From Shinisaurus crocodilurus (lineage: Eukaryota; Chordata; Lepidosauria; Squamata; Shinisauridae): a stretch of DNA of 64,000 bases. The notes under the pieces were generated by a model, which saw only the letters and a list, made by a program, of their open reading frames with translations, had not been told where the DNA came from and made no database searches. This document shows, piece by piece, positions 12,692 through 25,930 of this stretch (position 1 is the stretch's first letter; each line of letters starts with the position of its first letter). Both the position numbers and the translations under genes were made by a program. Location: positions 29,214,197 to 29,278,196 of the forward strand of contig CM037877.1 of assembly GCA_021292165.1 (NCBI GenBank), in the 5' to 3' direction.

Positions 12692-13499
12692 TGCTGCCCA
12701 ACTATTAACAGCACAATCCTATACATTTTACCCAGATGTAAACCCTCCTGTATTCAATGTGTGTTTACATTCGCAGCCTTACTGAAGAAGGTTTCATGGA
12801 TTAGAACCATTTTTGTCAGATACATGTAGCTAATCAGTTCATGGCAGACAAAGCTGGTCAGGGAGGGAAACCCTTCCAATTCAGGAGTTCAGCCACCAAT
12901 TCAAACTTTGATAGTGATGTGATTTCATAGAATTAAATGATGAAGATGCAAATGCATATTTGCCACTGTGTCAGCTGCATGACTCAAAAAACCCAACAAC
13001 TTTCTGGTTCAGGACATTGAGTGGGAACACTGATGGGATAAGAGACATCATGAACTCATCAGAGCAGGTGCAGTGGAAAGGCAGATAGGGACAAGGTGTA
13101 TTTTGCTGCTATGATCACGCAAGTGAGAAAAGAAAGGCCTTTAATCTAAGAAAGGGGTGGGCAGAAGGTGGACCAGGATTTGCTGGTAGGTCTCTGGGGT
13201 GATTGCAGTAGATCAGCAACAGTTCCAACTCTTAATTGTTTAACAATAGCGATGAGAGCAAAAAAAAATCTTCCCACCTGCTCCTAAATTAGGCTGCCAA
13301 ATCAAGAAAACAGGAGTAGAATTGTACATGGGAGGATTTGTGTGAGAGCTCCACTTCTGGTACTGAAAATGAGTTCCGGGGCTGTGCGCACCTTGTCCTA
13401 CAGTTCTATGTCTGCCTTCCTGCGCCACTATTTTGCACCTGGCTCCAGTTTGTGGACCTCAGCATTCTACTAGAAAACAAAAGGTTTATAATGTGGATC

Positions 13500-13862
13500 T
13501 AATCTGCTTGAAGACCTGCCTCACTATCTACTTGATTGCCCAGTTTACGAGACCTTAAGAGCAGCCCTGTTTATAGACCTAGATCTTTCATCCAACAGAC
13601 CTGTTAGGTATTTGATTAATTTTTTATTAGGGGATAGTTCTCCTTATATCTCTGCAAAGGTGGCCTGTTTTGCTTTTAGAGCGTCAATTTTAAGAAGGAA
13701 GATTGGTAGTGACGATAAACCAAATATTTTAGATGAATAGTTTTATTTGCTGGAATGTTGGTCAAATGTTTCTTTTATTTGTTTAAAGTATTTTATTTGA
13801 TTTTATCATTTTTGTAATGGCTTTGGTTACACAAAATAAACGTTACTACTACTACTACTAGA
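13500..13862 (+). mobile_element. 3' end of an unclassified non-LTR retrotransposon
   Basis: From about 13508 one frame reads EDLPHYLLDCPVYETLR and continues to a stop at 13741. The spacing of His, Cys and DCP-Y resembles the C-terminal zinc-finger/endonuclease region of R4-like or Vingi-like LINEs. It is followed by an AT-rich untranslated stretch and a (CTA)n tail near 13845-13860. The 5' truncation and microsatellite tail are LINE-like. Clade assignment is tentative. Confidence 0.45.
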
Positions 13863-14138
13863 AAACAAAAGAGATCCTGCAAGCCTATAGAACCTGTCCA
13901 TTCCTGACTTAAAGAACTCCTTTCAGTCAGCTAAGAAGAGGAACAGATCCCTGGTATTTTGGAGATTGAAAGGAAGCACTGCCCTATTAGCTCTTGTTGA
14001 GACCACAGGGGGGAAATGCAGGGTAAAGAGTAGAATGAGACGAACTTTCAGGTGTGAGAGTGCCTCTTTTCAGGTGAATGGTTTTTCACTAGCTTCCAAA
14101 TGCACACGTACTGAATTACCGTATAATAAACCCGCCTT

Positions 14139-14232
14139 ACCCAGCATGGCACCCTCCAGATGTGTTGGAGTACAACTCCCATCATCCCCATCTACCATGG
14201 CCATTGGAGCATGCCAGGTTGTGGAAGGCTGC
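14139..14232. mobile_element. Palindromic hAT-type MITE, degenerate copy
   Basis: It contains CCAGCATGGCACCCTCCAG, GTACAACTCCCATCATCCCC and the opposing GCCAGGTTGTGGAAGGCTG. It matches the family at 2199, 18174 and 19256 but is shorter and diverged. Confidence 0.6.
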
Positions 14233-15907
14233 AATAAGCCATATTTGCCCACAGCTGTGGACCTACATCCTTCTAGTTGCAGGATTTCCAGTCTTAGGAT
14301 CAGGAGAAGGCAGGTAGCTGAGAGATGGAACAACATTGATTAGGAGAGAGATGTGCTGACATCCATAGCACAAGCCAATTCCTAACTACACTCCTGCAAG
14401 ACTCACGCAACCGGACAATGGAGAGTGGGGGTGGAGAGGCAGTGTTGTTCTCAGCGGCTCACAGTTACTTCATATATTAGGATTTCCATCTGGGAGTCTC
14501 ATGCCTACAAATCACTCCCATGAGTAATATCACAGAACAGAAGGATTTCTACCTGTGTCTATTTGCAAATTAAGATTCAGGGAGGCCAGAAATCCCTGAA
14601 CAACTTAGCACACGTGTGACTGATTCATGGATGTATGTAACATTTCTACCCTACCGTATGATTTTACTTACAGGAGAGACTGGAGTACTCTTGCAAGTGA
14701 AAGCTGTTAACAAAGACTTCCACTTACTTGCAGAGTCCCACTCCAGCAGGAATCAGGGCCTGCCTTGGCTCAGATCTACAGGGAGCCTTCTCCATCTGGG
14801 CCACCATCACCACCACCAGCAGTGGGTTTGCTTCTCCTGAGTCCACTCTGTGACCTGCTTGCTTGGCAACCGGTCTCTCAGAAACATAATTCTGAGAGCA
14901 ATTCTGCCTTTGTTTGCCAGCCACCTTGTTCAAAAGCTTTTTTCAAGAAAGTGTGAAAAACTTTGCCTCTAATGAAGCTGTGCGGAAGAACCTAAAACGC
15001 AAACCAAGGTTTTTGTATGGGGAAAAACTCTACAGCAAGTTGCTTTTTGCACCCTACCTTGCTTCTGCAAGTCCTTTCTACAGGGGAGAATGATGTCTAC
15101 CCATCCCACCCACGCTCATCTCCATGGTTACCCAAGTGGAAGTCTGTTGTGTACTCCAGCACTACCTAGAGCAAGTACGATTAAAACACAAGGCACTCCT
15201 TCTCCATTGGAGAACAAAGACTCAAGTTTCTTGTATCTCATGCCAGCAGCATAAAAGAAGGTGGTGCGTAGGCGGAGAAAGGTATTACTTAATTAATATG
15301 TTAAATATAACCCTTTGTACACACATGAAGAAATATTTAACTATACTTCTCTACTTTATTCCTTCCTGCAAGCCATGGATATTTTATAGCCCTAAAGGCA
15401 GTATCCATGCAGGGTCATTCCTATGAAGCTTTACAGCAGGCTGGGACCTGATCATGCTTTACTCTCATAATCCATGTATCAGCCCACATTCACATTCTAT
15501 TAACCCATGCCATCCATCCTCTAGAGCATATCAAAAGCAGGAAGCAAGCAAGATGAAGTTTGCACAGAGTGACCTGAACAATTCAAGAATACAGGCTAGC
15601 AAAATTCTCCCAACGGCCCACATCAAATGCCACAGAAGTAGGGAGAAAGTCACTGTCCAGTCTCATCTGGAAGAAGTTACCTTCCTGTCCCAACTCTTGC
15701 AATCAAGTTAGAACCAGATTAACTAAAGGTATCTACCAAAGCTCTCCAAAAACAGTGTTGGCCTTAGTCTTCCTAAATTTTCCAAAGTACATATGTACGT
15801 TAGATGCAGACTTTGGAACTAAGATGAATGGGTACTTGTAGAAATGTAATCTATAATACAGGAACAGGTAGCATATATCAAAAGGTAATAATACTTATTT
15901 TTCACTC

Positions 15908-16113
15908 GGGAGTGGCCATAGTTCAGTAGTAGAGCACATGCTGTGTGTGCTGGAGGTCCCAGGTTCAATCTCTGGCATATGCAGCCAAAGGGATCAGGCA
16001 GCACGTGATGGGAAAGACCCCTGCCCAAGACCCCGGAAAGCCACCACTAGCCAGAATTGACAACACTGGGCTGGATGGATTAATGGTCTGACACAGCATA
16101 ACACAGTTTATAC
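15908..16113 (+). mobile_element. tRNA-derived SINE (TAGTTCAGTAGTAGAG type)
   Basis: The head carries GGGAGTGGCCATAGTTCAG, with A-box-like sequence, and a B-box-like GGTTCAATCTC at 15962-15972. The body has GATGGGAAAGACCCCTGCC and CACTGGGCTGGATGGA. The end, ATGGTCTGACACAGCATAAC, is typical of a common squamate SINE. A palindromic MITE abuts its 3' end at 16114. Confidence 0.8.
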
Positions 16114-16233
16114 CAGCCTTCTCCCTTTGGTGCCCTTCCGATGTTTTGGACTACAGTTCCCAGAATTCCTGACCATCAGCCATTCTTGGCTGGGGCTGAT
16201 GGGAGTTGAAGTTCAGAAGGCTGGGGAAGGCTG
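16114..16233. mobile_element. Palindromic hAT-type MITE with 8-bp TSD
   Basis: The ends are CAGCCTTCTCCC and GGGGAAGGCTG. Flanking 8-mers are GTTTATAC at 16106-16113 and GCTTATAC at 16234-16241, matching at 7 of 8. The left duplication lies in the tail of the tRNA SINE, so the MITE inserted there. Confidence 0.75.
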
Positions 16234-17295
16234 GCTTATACATTCATCAGGAAAGCTATTTTTTTTAAATTGGCAAATGTCTCCCAAAGCAAGTGCTCAT
16301 CAGATCTTCAGTTTTTCCTAGAAATACTAGGAAATGCAAAAATCCAACTGAACTATGATGACAAGAGTGATTTCTGCAGGACATTATATAAGAATACTGA
16401 CACATAATAGCTGCAGATTTTATAGGACCTATTATCAGCTTGTTGATCTTAAAATGGACAACAGAGCACCTGCCTGCCATGCAACTGGGATGACATTTAC
16501 TAGATCAGTAAATTCCTTTTTCACTATTTTATTATATGCAATGGTTGATGCAAGATATTGTCTGATAAGTAAATCCTTTTAAATTGGATGTGATAGCATT
16601 ATCCTTCCTCTCTAATTTGAAACAGGTCATTCTAATCTACAAGTGTGATGGAAGTTTATAACACTGATAAAAAGGGATCACCATTAAGAAGCATATACAA
16701 AGGACTGGTATGCATGTTACAATTGACTTGTGGAGGCTGTTTGAAATAATTTCTGCATGGCAGCTACTACAAGCAGCAGCCATGTGACTGCTTGCACCAC
16801 TGAAAGGAGAGGCTCAACCAAACACTCCTAGTAGCAGCTGGTGATGAGTAGAATCAGTAGACCTGGCCAGTAGACGTTGGTTGCTATGTCTTATTTCACA
16901 CATATATCTGCAATTTCAGTCTAGCACCCCCAATTTGCACTACGGTTGTGCCATAATGAGGCAACCCTAGCTTTTCAGATGGTGTGTATGTGTGTGTGCG
17001 TGTATGAAGGAAGCACATACATATATGACAGGAGTTCCTGATCCTTTCTGATCTGATCTGAACTCTCTCAAGAAAAGAGATTTAGACATGCTGAATAAAA
17101 CTTAGGTTGTGGGCTAGGTGCAGCAACCATGCCTGCAGCCTGAACACCCTTCTCAGGGTGTGTTTGTGTGTATATGTGCATGTATGGAGGAAGAATGTGG
17201 TATTATGAGAGAAGGAGAAAAATGTCTCCCTATCCACTTTCTCTACATCATGCATACATCATGCATACATACATGCATACCACACTTTAAGAAGG

Positions 17296-17765
17296 ACGTA
17301 GACAAACTAGAGGGTTCAGAGGAGGGCAACAAGGATGATAAAGGGACTGGAAACAAGGCCCTATGAGGAGAGACTGAAAGAACTGAGCATGTTTAGCCTT
17401 CAGAAGAGGAGACTGAGGGGAGATATGATCGCACTCTTCCAGTACTTGAAGGGTTGTCACACAGAGGAGGGCAGGATCTCTTCTCGATCATCCCAGTTTG
17501 CAGGACACGGAATAATGGGCTCAAGTTACAGGAACCCAGATTCCACCTAGACATCAGGAAAAATTTCCTGACTGTCAGAGCAATAAGACAATGGAATTAA
17601 CTTCCTAGAGAGGTGGTGAGCTCTCCCACTCTGGAGGCATTCAAAGTGCAGCTGGACAGCCATCTGTCAGGGATGCTTTGACCTGGATTCCTGCATTGAG
17701 CAGGGGGTTGGACTCGATGGCCTTGTAAGCCCCTTCCAACTCTACTTTTCTATGATTCTATGATT
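17296..17765 (+). mobile_element. CR1 LINE, 5'-truncated, subfamily A (ATTCTATG tail)
   Basis: This is the 3' part of a CR1 element. Decayed coding sequence includes GCAACAAGGATGATAAAGGG (CR1 C-terminus) and AGAGAGGTGGTGAGCTCTCC. It is followed by GCATTGAGCAGGGGGTTGG, CCCCTTCCAACTCTAC and the octamer tail TATGATTCTATGATT. Other copies of the subfamily are at 40889, 43603 (reverse) and 62871 (reverse). It is non-functional. Confidence 0.9.
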
Positions 17766-18173
17766 CCTTCCTGCCCACCCCAGTAGAGATACTAATATGC
17801 ACAGAGCAGTGGCTAAAATCTCAAAGGGGAAATCCCATCTCAAGGAAGCACTACTTTTTCAAATTGATTCTTGCTCTGGCTGAACCAAACACAGAAGTAC
17901 AGAAAGGTGGTCCTCCCTTTTCACTTTTCTTTGCTTGTTTAAGAAGCAGCACTGACTGTTCAAGTGCCATTATACCACCTTGTTGTCTAAGCCCACCACG
18001 TTCCACCTCCCCTCTCCCCAACTTTCCCTGTAATATTTATGGACATGTGCAGTTCTGCTTCTTAGGGATAGTGATATGAACCTGCTATGATTACAATCCT
18101 GCTGAACAAACAAAATATTGCAAGCACATAGAGGTCTGGGAAGGGGTATATGTGTGTTTGCATTAGTGTATAT

Positions 18174-18306
18174 CAGCCTTTCTCAACCTGGTTCTCTCCA
18201 GTTGTGTTGGACTACAACTCCCAGCATCCCCAGCCAGCATGACTGGCTGGGGATGCTGGGAGTTGTAGTCCTACATATCTGGAGGGTGCCAGGTTGAGGA
18301 AGGCTG
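18174..18306. mobile_element. Palindromic hAT-type MITE, near-perfect hairpin
   Basis: The arms CAGCCTTTCTCAACC and GGTTGAGGAAGGCTG enclose GGACTACAACTCCCAGCATC and its exact inverse GATGCTGGGAGTTGTAGTCC around a short CAGCATGACTGGCTG centre. The element can fold on itself over most of its 133 bp. No convincing TSD was seen. Confidence 0.8.
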
Positions 18307-18528
18307 ATATAAATAGGTAGTACCACAAACCTCAGTATTTAAAAGGTGACCTTGGAATATCAAAGTAATCTAACAAGTATGTGCTGCTGGACTGTACCCT
18401 TCTGTGAAAAAGCCAAATTTTAAAAGTATTAATTTGCAATAGATGCTTTTTAAACTTCTCCTTTATTCAAAGACAGTTACAGTATTGCTTATTTGTGTCT
18501 TTCATTTTGTATTCAGTCCAAGATAGGG

Positions 18529-18802
18529 ACCTGGTTCTCATGTCATGGAAGCCACAGTGGGTTAATTCACCTGCGGGGATCCGAGATGCACCATTTCCAA
18601 TATGCAATCAACAGTGGGGGCACACCACAGTTTGTCATGTCATGCAAACCCAGGTGTCATGGTTATTTGAGGGTTAAACAACCCTCGGATAACCCTAGAA
18701 AAACGCATGCTGCATATTCAAAATGGCGGCTGGTACATATCTCGGAATCATCTCCAGGTGGATTAACCTATGGTGACTTATCATGATGTGCGAACCAGAC
18801 CC
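18529..18802. mobile_element. Non-autonomous DNA element (CTGGTTC-CATGTCATG ends)
   Basis: The left end ACCTGGTTCTCATGTCATGG is mirrored by the right end CATGATGTGCGAACCAGAC. Interior words such as TTTGAGGGTTAAACAACCC recur at 31805-31870 and 56400-56500. The same terminus style occurs at 38619, 40750 and 56186, so this is a family of terminal-inverted-repeat elements. Confidence 0.6.
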
Positions 18803-19058
18803 CTATGTACTTGTTAAATCTTGCTATTGTTCAAGTATGTCAAGTAAACCCAAGATAGTAATTCATAAAGCTGAAAATCTAAAAGAATAATGTGCCAAGG
18901 GACAACAAACTTCCTACGATGTTTACTCTTCCCAGCATTAAATGCAATGTCTTGTTTAAACTTAGCTATATTGCTACACTGTGTGTGTGCTGGTGGGGGC
19001 AGGGGTAGAAGGGTTTGGAATATATGTGTACACATACAGTGTACTGCTCACATATTAT

Positions 19059-19246
19059 GGGGGCGTGGTTTAGTAGTAGAGCACATGCTTTCCATGCAGA
19101 AGGTCCCAAATTCAATCCCCGACATCTCCAGGTAGACCTGGAAAAATTCCTTCCTGAAGCCCCAGAGAGCCGCTGCCAGTCAGTGTTGACTGGGCTAGAA
19201 GGAATGATGGTCTGACTCAGTATATGGCAGCTTCCCATCTTCCTAT
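19059..19246 (+). mobile_element. tRNA-derived SINE, second copy of the type at 15908
   Basis: It opens GGGGGCGTGGTTTAGTAG and has the B-box-like AATTCAATCCCC. It continues with CCAGAGAGCCGCTGCCAG and ends ATGGTCTGACTCAGTATATG. A palindromic MITE with a clean TSD begins 10 bp after it. Confidence 0.8.
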
Positions 19247-19255
19247 TACTTAAGT

Positions 19256-19389
19256 CAGTGTTCTCCAACCTTGGTCCCCAGAGGTTTTTGGCCTATCACT
19301 CCCAGCATGCCCCAGCCAGCTATGCTGGCTGGGGCATGCTGGGAGTTGTAGGCCAAAAACCTCTGGGGACCCAAGGTTGGAGAACACTG
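19256..19389. mobile_element. Palindromic hAT-type MITE with perfect 8-bp TSD
   Basis: This 134-bp element has ends CAGTGTTCTCCAACC and GGTTGGAGAACACTG and nearly perfect self-complementarity, including CTCCCAGCATGCCCCAGCC and its inverse. It is flanked on both sides by ACTTAAGT (19248-19255 and 19390-19397), an exact 8-bp duplication. This is the clearest proof in the window that the family is hAT-like. Confidence 0.9.
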
Positions 19390-20391
19390 ACTTAAGTGTT
19401 GTTTTTACCAGTACATCTCCTAGGATCCTCAAATCTCTCTGGGCGCCACACATGCAAACAAATACTTGAGGCCTCTCCCTCAATATATTCTTATGCTAAC
19501 ACTATGGAATAGTTAGAAGGGGTTGGCCAGTGGCAAAGCTAAAGAGGAGCAGGCACTCTTGTGCGTCCTCCTCACACTTTTTATTTTGAGAGCTCCACAA
19601 GCAGCTTGGAAAGCTGAGAGGGAACCAGAAATATAAATGGACTGCAGTAGATCACTGCCTCCCTCTACTTTGTGCAAGCACCTTTTGCAGATCCTGGTGG
19701 GGAGGAGGAAGCCCCAGGAGCCAGGCAAATCCTAACCCACTACTCCCTACCTATGAAGTGGAGATAGGATTGAAGTGTACTTACAGCCTGAGGATAAGTT
19801 CCTTAGAAGGGTAGCATTTTTTTTGGGTCAAAATATCCCTAGCTAGTTACCCAAATGCAAACTGTATTTATTTATGTGGATTTGTTTTACTAGTCAAAAG
19901 CACTTAATGTTAATTTCAATGCTTGAAAAGAAGTCTCAAGGCATCTGATTTATGCTCATGCACATATGCGCCCACATCTGCACATCTGTCAATGAACTAA
20001 GCTACACAGTGTGAATAAGACCTGGCCAGCATTATCTCCTATGAACACATAAAACCTGCTTAGGATTATTCTGAATAGCGGGCACCTTCATCCAAAGATA
20101 CCATACAAAGAGTCCCTGTGCCAACACTGCTTTCCCAATAGGTTGGGGGAGGGGGGACAACTTCTGTGCAAGGCAATCCCCTTTTTAAAAAACAAAAACA
20201 AAAAATCCAGTTTCTCCTATGCAGAGTTGGGAAAATCCTGAGGTCAGATTTGTGCAGGACTAACATTCTATTATTTATTTGGTGCTGGTGCCCGGGAATT
20301 TCCATTTCTGGAATGCCAAGCAAATACAAAGGAGTTCTGCAGGAACAAGTCCTAGGAATAGGGGCTTCTTGAACTAACACTGACACTTGGG

Positions 20392-20480
20392 CTACAATCC
20401 TAAAACACATTTCCTAAAGAGTAAGCCCCAGTAAACACAGTGGGAGTTATTTCCAAGTAAACATGCAAATGATCGCACTG
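20392..20480. mobile_element. MITE fragment (CAATCCTA family)
   Basis: It contains GGCTACAATCCTAAAACAC, AGAGTAAGCCCCAGTAAACA and CCAAGTAAACATGC. It is a degraded member of the 2081-type repeat. Confidence 0.45.
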
Positions 20481-20989
20481 CTCATGTGGATTGGGATAGT
20501 GGCACATTGCATTTAATCAGCAGCAAAGAAATCAAAACACCCACATTCCCATTTTATGGACAAAATAAAACTAATCATTGTGTGCCTGCAGTATAAATTT
20601 TCAGTGCTGATGTAAGGAATGGCATCATTCGGGTTGACCTTCAGAGTGGCTATGGCAACTCAGCTCATTGTACATCTCATACAGGAAACCTTGGCTTTGT
20701 GATCCTGTTTCTGAAGCAATGGGGAAGAGCAGATCCATTGCAAAATGCTTTCCCCCCCTAGTATCACTGAACATTCTTCAAGCACTCAACACTTCCAAAT
20801 TCCAAAAGTCCTTTGCAAATGTTTTGGTAGATTAAAAAAAAAACCTCTGCAAATTAACTGAAAGGTAGAATACACTGCTGCTAAAGAATGCCTTCAAAGA
20901 AATACACTGCTAAAATAATATTTAATTTTTTTAAATTAAAAACAACAACACTAATTTGAAGGAAAAAAATCTTACTAAACACACAACCC

Positions 20990-21545
20990 TGTCTCCTAGG
21001 ATCATAAAAATAGCATGCACTTATGACAACTGCTGAATTAAGCTAATTACACCTATTAGATAGTAAACTGGAATATACTGGGGGTGGGGGGAGAGCTCAC
21101 CAAACAAGCTGTTGACTAATAAATGTATTAGAAAAAATGTTTCACTGCTCACAAATCAGTCTGCTAATTGGGCACTTTTATTTGCAACAATCATTCTTGT
21201 GCTTTTACAAATTCAGGACCACCTTACACATTATATATTTTAGACGTACATCTGTATTTTAAGTGGTGACACAAATATCTACTTGCAAACACATGCCGTA
21301 CAGGAATATTAGGGAGCCATGACTGGCTGCAGCTTCCTACTGAATGTACACTCTGGGGCAAAACAGGGTCTGCTATTGCACAATGTATGGCACTACCCTT
21401 TGTGTCTGCTTAGCACATGCCCAAGAAGGTGCAGGATCAAATTCTTAATTAAATTGGATTTGCAAGAACTCTGGGTTCACTGTCAGTAACAAAAAACAAA
21501 CAAACCCACAGCAGTTATATCCCCAGTGCGACAGAAAGAGGCTGC
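20990..21545. other. Unique AT-rich block, candidate conserved non-coding element
   Basis: I recognise no repeat family in this roughly 550 bp. It has homeodomain-like words (GCTAATTACACC, TCTTAATTAAATTGG) and no long open frame. Its repeat-free state inside a repeat-dense intron makes it a candidate conserved non-coding element. That is inference; no alignment was possible. Confidence 0.3.
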
Positions 21546-21564
21546 ACACAAATAAAGAGTATGC

Positions 21565-21697
21565 CAGTCTTAACCAACCTGGCACCCTTGAGATATTCTG
21601 GAGTACAACTCCCAGCATTCCTGACTATTGGCCATGCTGGTTGGGACTGATGGGAGTCAAAGTCTAAAACATCGGGAGGGCACCAGGCTGGACTAGG
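21565..21697. mobile_element. Palindromic hAT-type MITE, diverged copy
   Basis: It runs from CAGTCTTAACCAACCTGGC to GGCACCAGGCTGGACTAGG with GAGTACAACTCCCAGCATTC and the opposing CTGATGGGAGTCAAAGTC. The edges are approximate. Confidence 0.65.
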
Positions 21698-22754
21698 GGA
21701 TCCTAACTATGTTGTTAATAGAGTAAAGAATTTGCTATCACTTCACGGCACAAAGAGCATCCATCTCTGGAGTATTGGAAAACATAGGGGAAGAAACCAC
21801 TAACTAGTGACTCCAAAGTCTTGGTCCTTCAGTTTACAAGCTCAAGAGGCTTGTAAGAGCCAGAGCTATTGCTGCACTCTCATCCTACTGTTTCTTTAGA
21901 CAAGAATTCAACCAGAGATGATCAGTCGAGAAACCAGGCAAACAGAGAGCAACAGGGATTAACTAAAAAGAGCATAAATGTAGGGAAACACTACTCTGTT
22001 GAAGTCTAAGTGCATCTTAATATAAAAGAATTTCACTGACAGCCTAAAAAGAGGTGGCTGGGGGGGATCTTTTCTGCTGTTATAATTGTCGGGGGCATGT
22101 GTCACTGTGTCACCTTTCTTAGTGACTTTAGTAATATGATGGAAACTAGTTTCGCAAAGCTAATGTTTATACAGAAGAAAGCTCCAATGAAATCAATGGG
22201 ATGCACTTCCAAGTCAATATGCTCACCATTGCCTCTCTTAAGTGCAAATGCTATTCTGTCTGTCCTTTTGTATATGTAGCACTTATACATAACACGTACA
22301 CCTATCTGTTTCCACCATGCACATGGCCTTTCTGGCTTTTCTCTGTTTCAGGGGATTTACAACAAGCCAAAACCACATCTCCTACAACTTTTTCTAGCTG
22401 ACATTTACAGCGAAAACCTGGGGTAAATTGCTGTATGAAAGTGTTGAGTGCACACACCATCTTTTCCCATCCTGTTTTTAAAATGGCAGCACTTTTATGC
22501 ACAACCTTTAAATGGCATATGAAGCTTTGGACCCCAAAACTATACCACCTCTTTCGAACCCCCATGAGGCCCGTCTCACCTCCCACTTCTTCCCATTTTA
22601 TAACAGAGCAGCAATAAGCAAAATCACTGACCTGGCAATCTCAAATGTCTGAGCTACTTTTCACATTTGCCCTCCGGTTCATCCACAGCTACAATTTTAT
22701 CAAAGGGACCTTAAACAACATTTGGAGATCACTGCAAAGTTTTGCAATTCTGTG

Positions 22755-22905
22755 CAGGTTTACTTGGGAGTCTTTACTTCTGAGCAAACATGCATAGGAA
22801 TGGTGTGGTGCTATATTCAACTTTTAGCCAGATCCTATGCATCTTTTACTGGGAAGTGAGTCCCACTACCCAGATCAATGAGAGGAACTCCCAGGATGGC
22901 AGCCT
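22755..22905. mobile_element. Degenerate MITE fragments (CAATCCTA family)
   Basis: The words GGTTTACTTGGGAGTC, ACTTCTGAGCAAACATGC and CAGATCCTATGCATC with TACTGGGAAGTGAGTCCCAC recur from the 2081-type repeat. A similar short piece lies at about 22165-22215. Confidence 0.45.
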
Positions 22906-23070
22906 TAAAGAGCTTCTCATTTGGACCTGATACACCTAAGTTAGATAACACATCAAGAGAGACACCATAACACCACACTGCATGCACATTTAAAGTTTGT
23001 AAACATTATCGAGAACTGCTGGCTTCCCCAAATGCAGAGGATGCAAGTTTCCTTAGAAGTCGCCTGACTA

Positions 23071-24660
<1,590 letters not shown>

Positions 24661-25364
24661 ATCACCCAGGCCAGCACAGTTGCTGCTGTCCAGGGCCTGG
24701 AGGAGGAGGAGGAGGAGGAGGAGAGGAGACAGAAACAAGATTAAGGCCTCTTCGGACCTTGCTTGGAGGGCCTGCGGACTTCGCGCACGTGGCATGAAAC
24801 TTGCCCTGGCTGCACACAGCAAATGGGCAAAGCTAAACTCAAGGAAGTTTGGCCCAGGATTGATACATTTCTGCACTGGAGAAGTGCTTCAATGGTGCCG
24901 CTGGGCAATTTTAGACTCTGGACTTAACGGACTTATGATGCCAACCCCTCCCCCACCCCATCTTTAGATGGTTATGTGTATTATTTCACTTCTTTGTGTG
25001 ATAAAATGTGGTACGCCAGGCTTCCTGCATTATCCCCCCCCCCCCGTTGCTCATTGTGCTGACCGTGGTCCTGGACTTCTGCCCCAAAGTTCTGCCCTGA
25101 TGAGACCACCGGGCAGGCTACTTCTTTTTCTCACCAAGCTGCCCAGTGTGGCAGCCATGGCAAAGCAGTCGTGTTCATGGTGCTCTGCCAAGGGGGCCGT
25201 GGTGGAGGTGGAGCATTTGGACAACCAGGTCACCATGAACAACACAAACATTCTCAGTGGCTAACAAATTGATTCCGGCATACGCTTTCATGGACTATAC
25301 CCCACTTCATCACATGAATGGAATATTATGGAGAGTTTCAGTACATATGAAGTACATATTGTGT

Positions 25365-25408
25365 GTGAGAGAGAGAGAGAGAAAGAGAGAGAGAGACAGA
25401 GAGAGAAT
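25365..25408. repeat. (GA)n microsatellite, interrupted
   Basis: GAGAGA tracts are broken by single A and C substitutions, about 44 bp in all. Confidence 0.9.
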
Positions 25409-25446
25409 TGTACACAGTGAGGTCCTTTCTCTCCCCCTGCCATGCA

Positions 25447-25930
25447 TTTATTTATTTATGTATTTATTTACAGCATTTGCATACCGCTGCATATCTAGAC
25501 ATATTCTAGAGTGGTGAACAGTGAAAAGACAAAACAGATAAAAGAATAAAAACAATGCATTAAAAACAGAATAACATTAAAACCATGGCTGGTCAGCAAG
25601 GAAGGCTTCCCAAAACAAAGACATCTTCAGCAGGTGCAAAAAACAACACATTGTTGGAGCCTGCCTGATGTCCAGCGGCAGGGAGTTCCATAGAAGCGGA
25701 GCAGCCACACTGCAGGCTCTTCTCCAGGTGGACTCCAATCCGGCCATAGGTCCATGTGGAACCACCAGGAGAATGACAGTGACCGGTCAGGCTGGTAAGG
25801 GAAAAGGCACTCTCCCAGGTATCCTGGTCCCAAGTTTAGGGCTTTGTACACTAGTACCAGAACCTTAAACCTGGCCCAATAGTGAATAGGCAGCCAGTAT
25901 CGTATCAAAACCTGAAACTCTCCATAATAT
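25447..25930 (-). mobile_element. L2-clade LINE fragment, older subfamily
   Basis: Read on the minus strand, decayed coding sequence gives FKVLVLVYKALN, LGPGYL and LLWNSLPLDIRQAP, the C-terminal part of an L2-type reverse transcriptase protein. It is followed by a 3' region ending in ATAAATAAATAAAT (plus-strand ATTTATTTATTTATG at the left edge). It is 5'-truncated and carries frame breaks. Confidence 0.75.

Noticed and set aside
15908..16113. Possible tRNA genes at the SINE heads (also 19059, 46168, 57375)
   Set aside because: A- and B-box-like words are present, but no cloverleaf with paired acceptor stem can be drawn, and SINE bodies follow.
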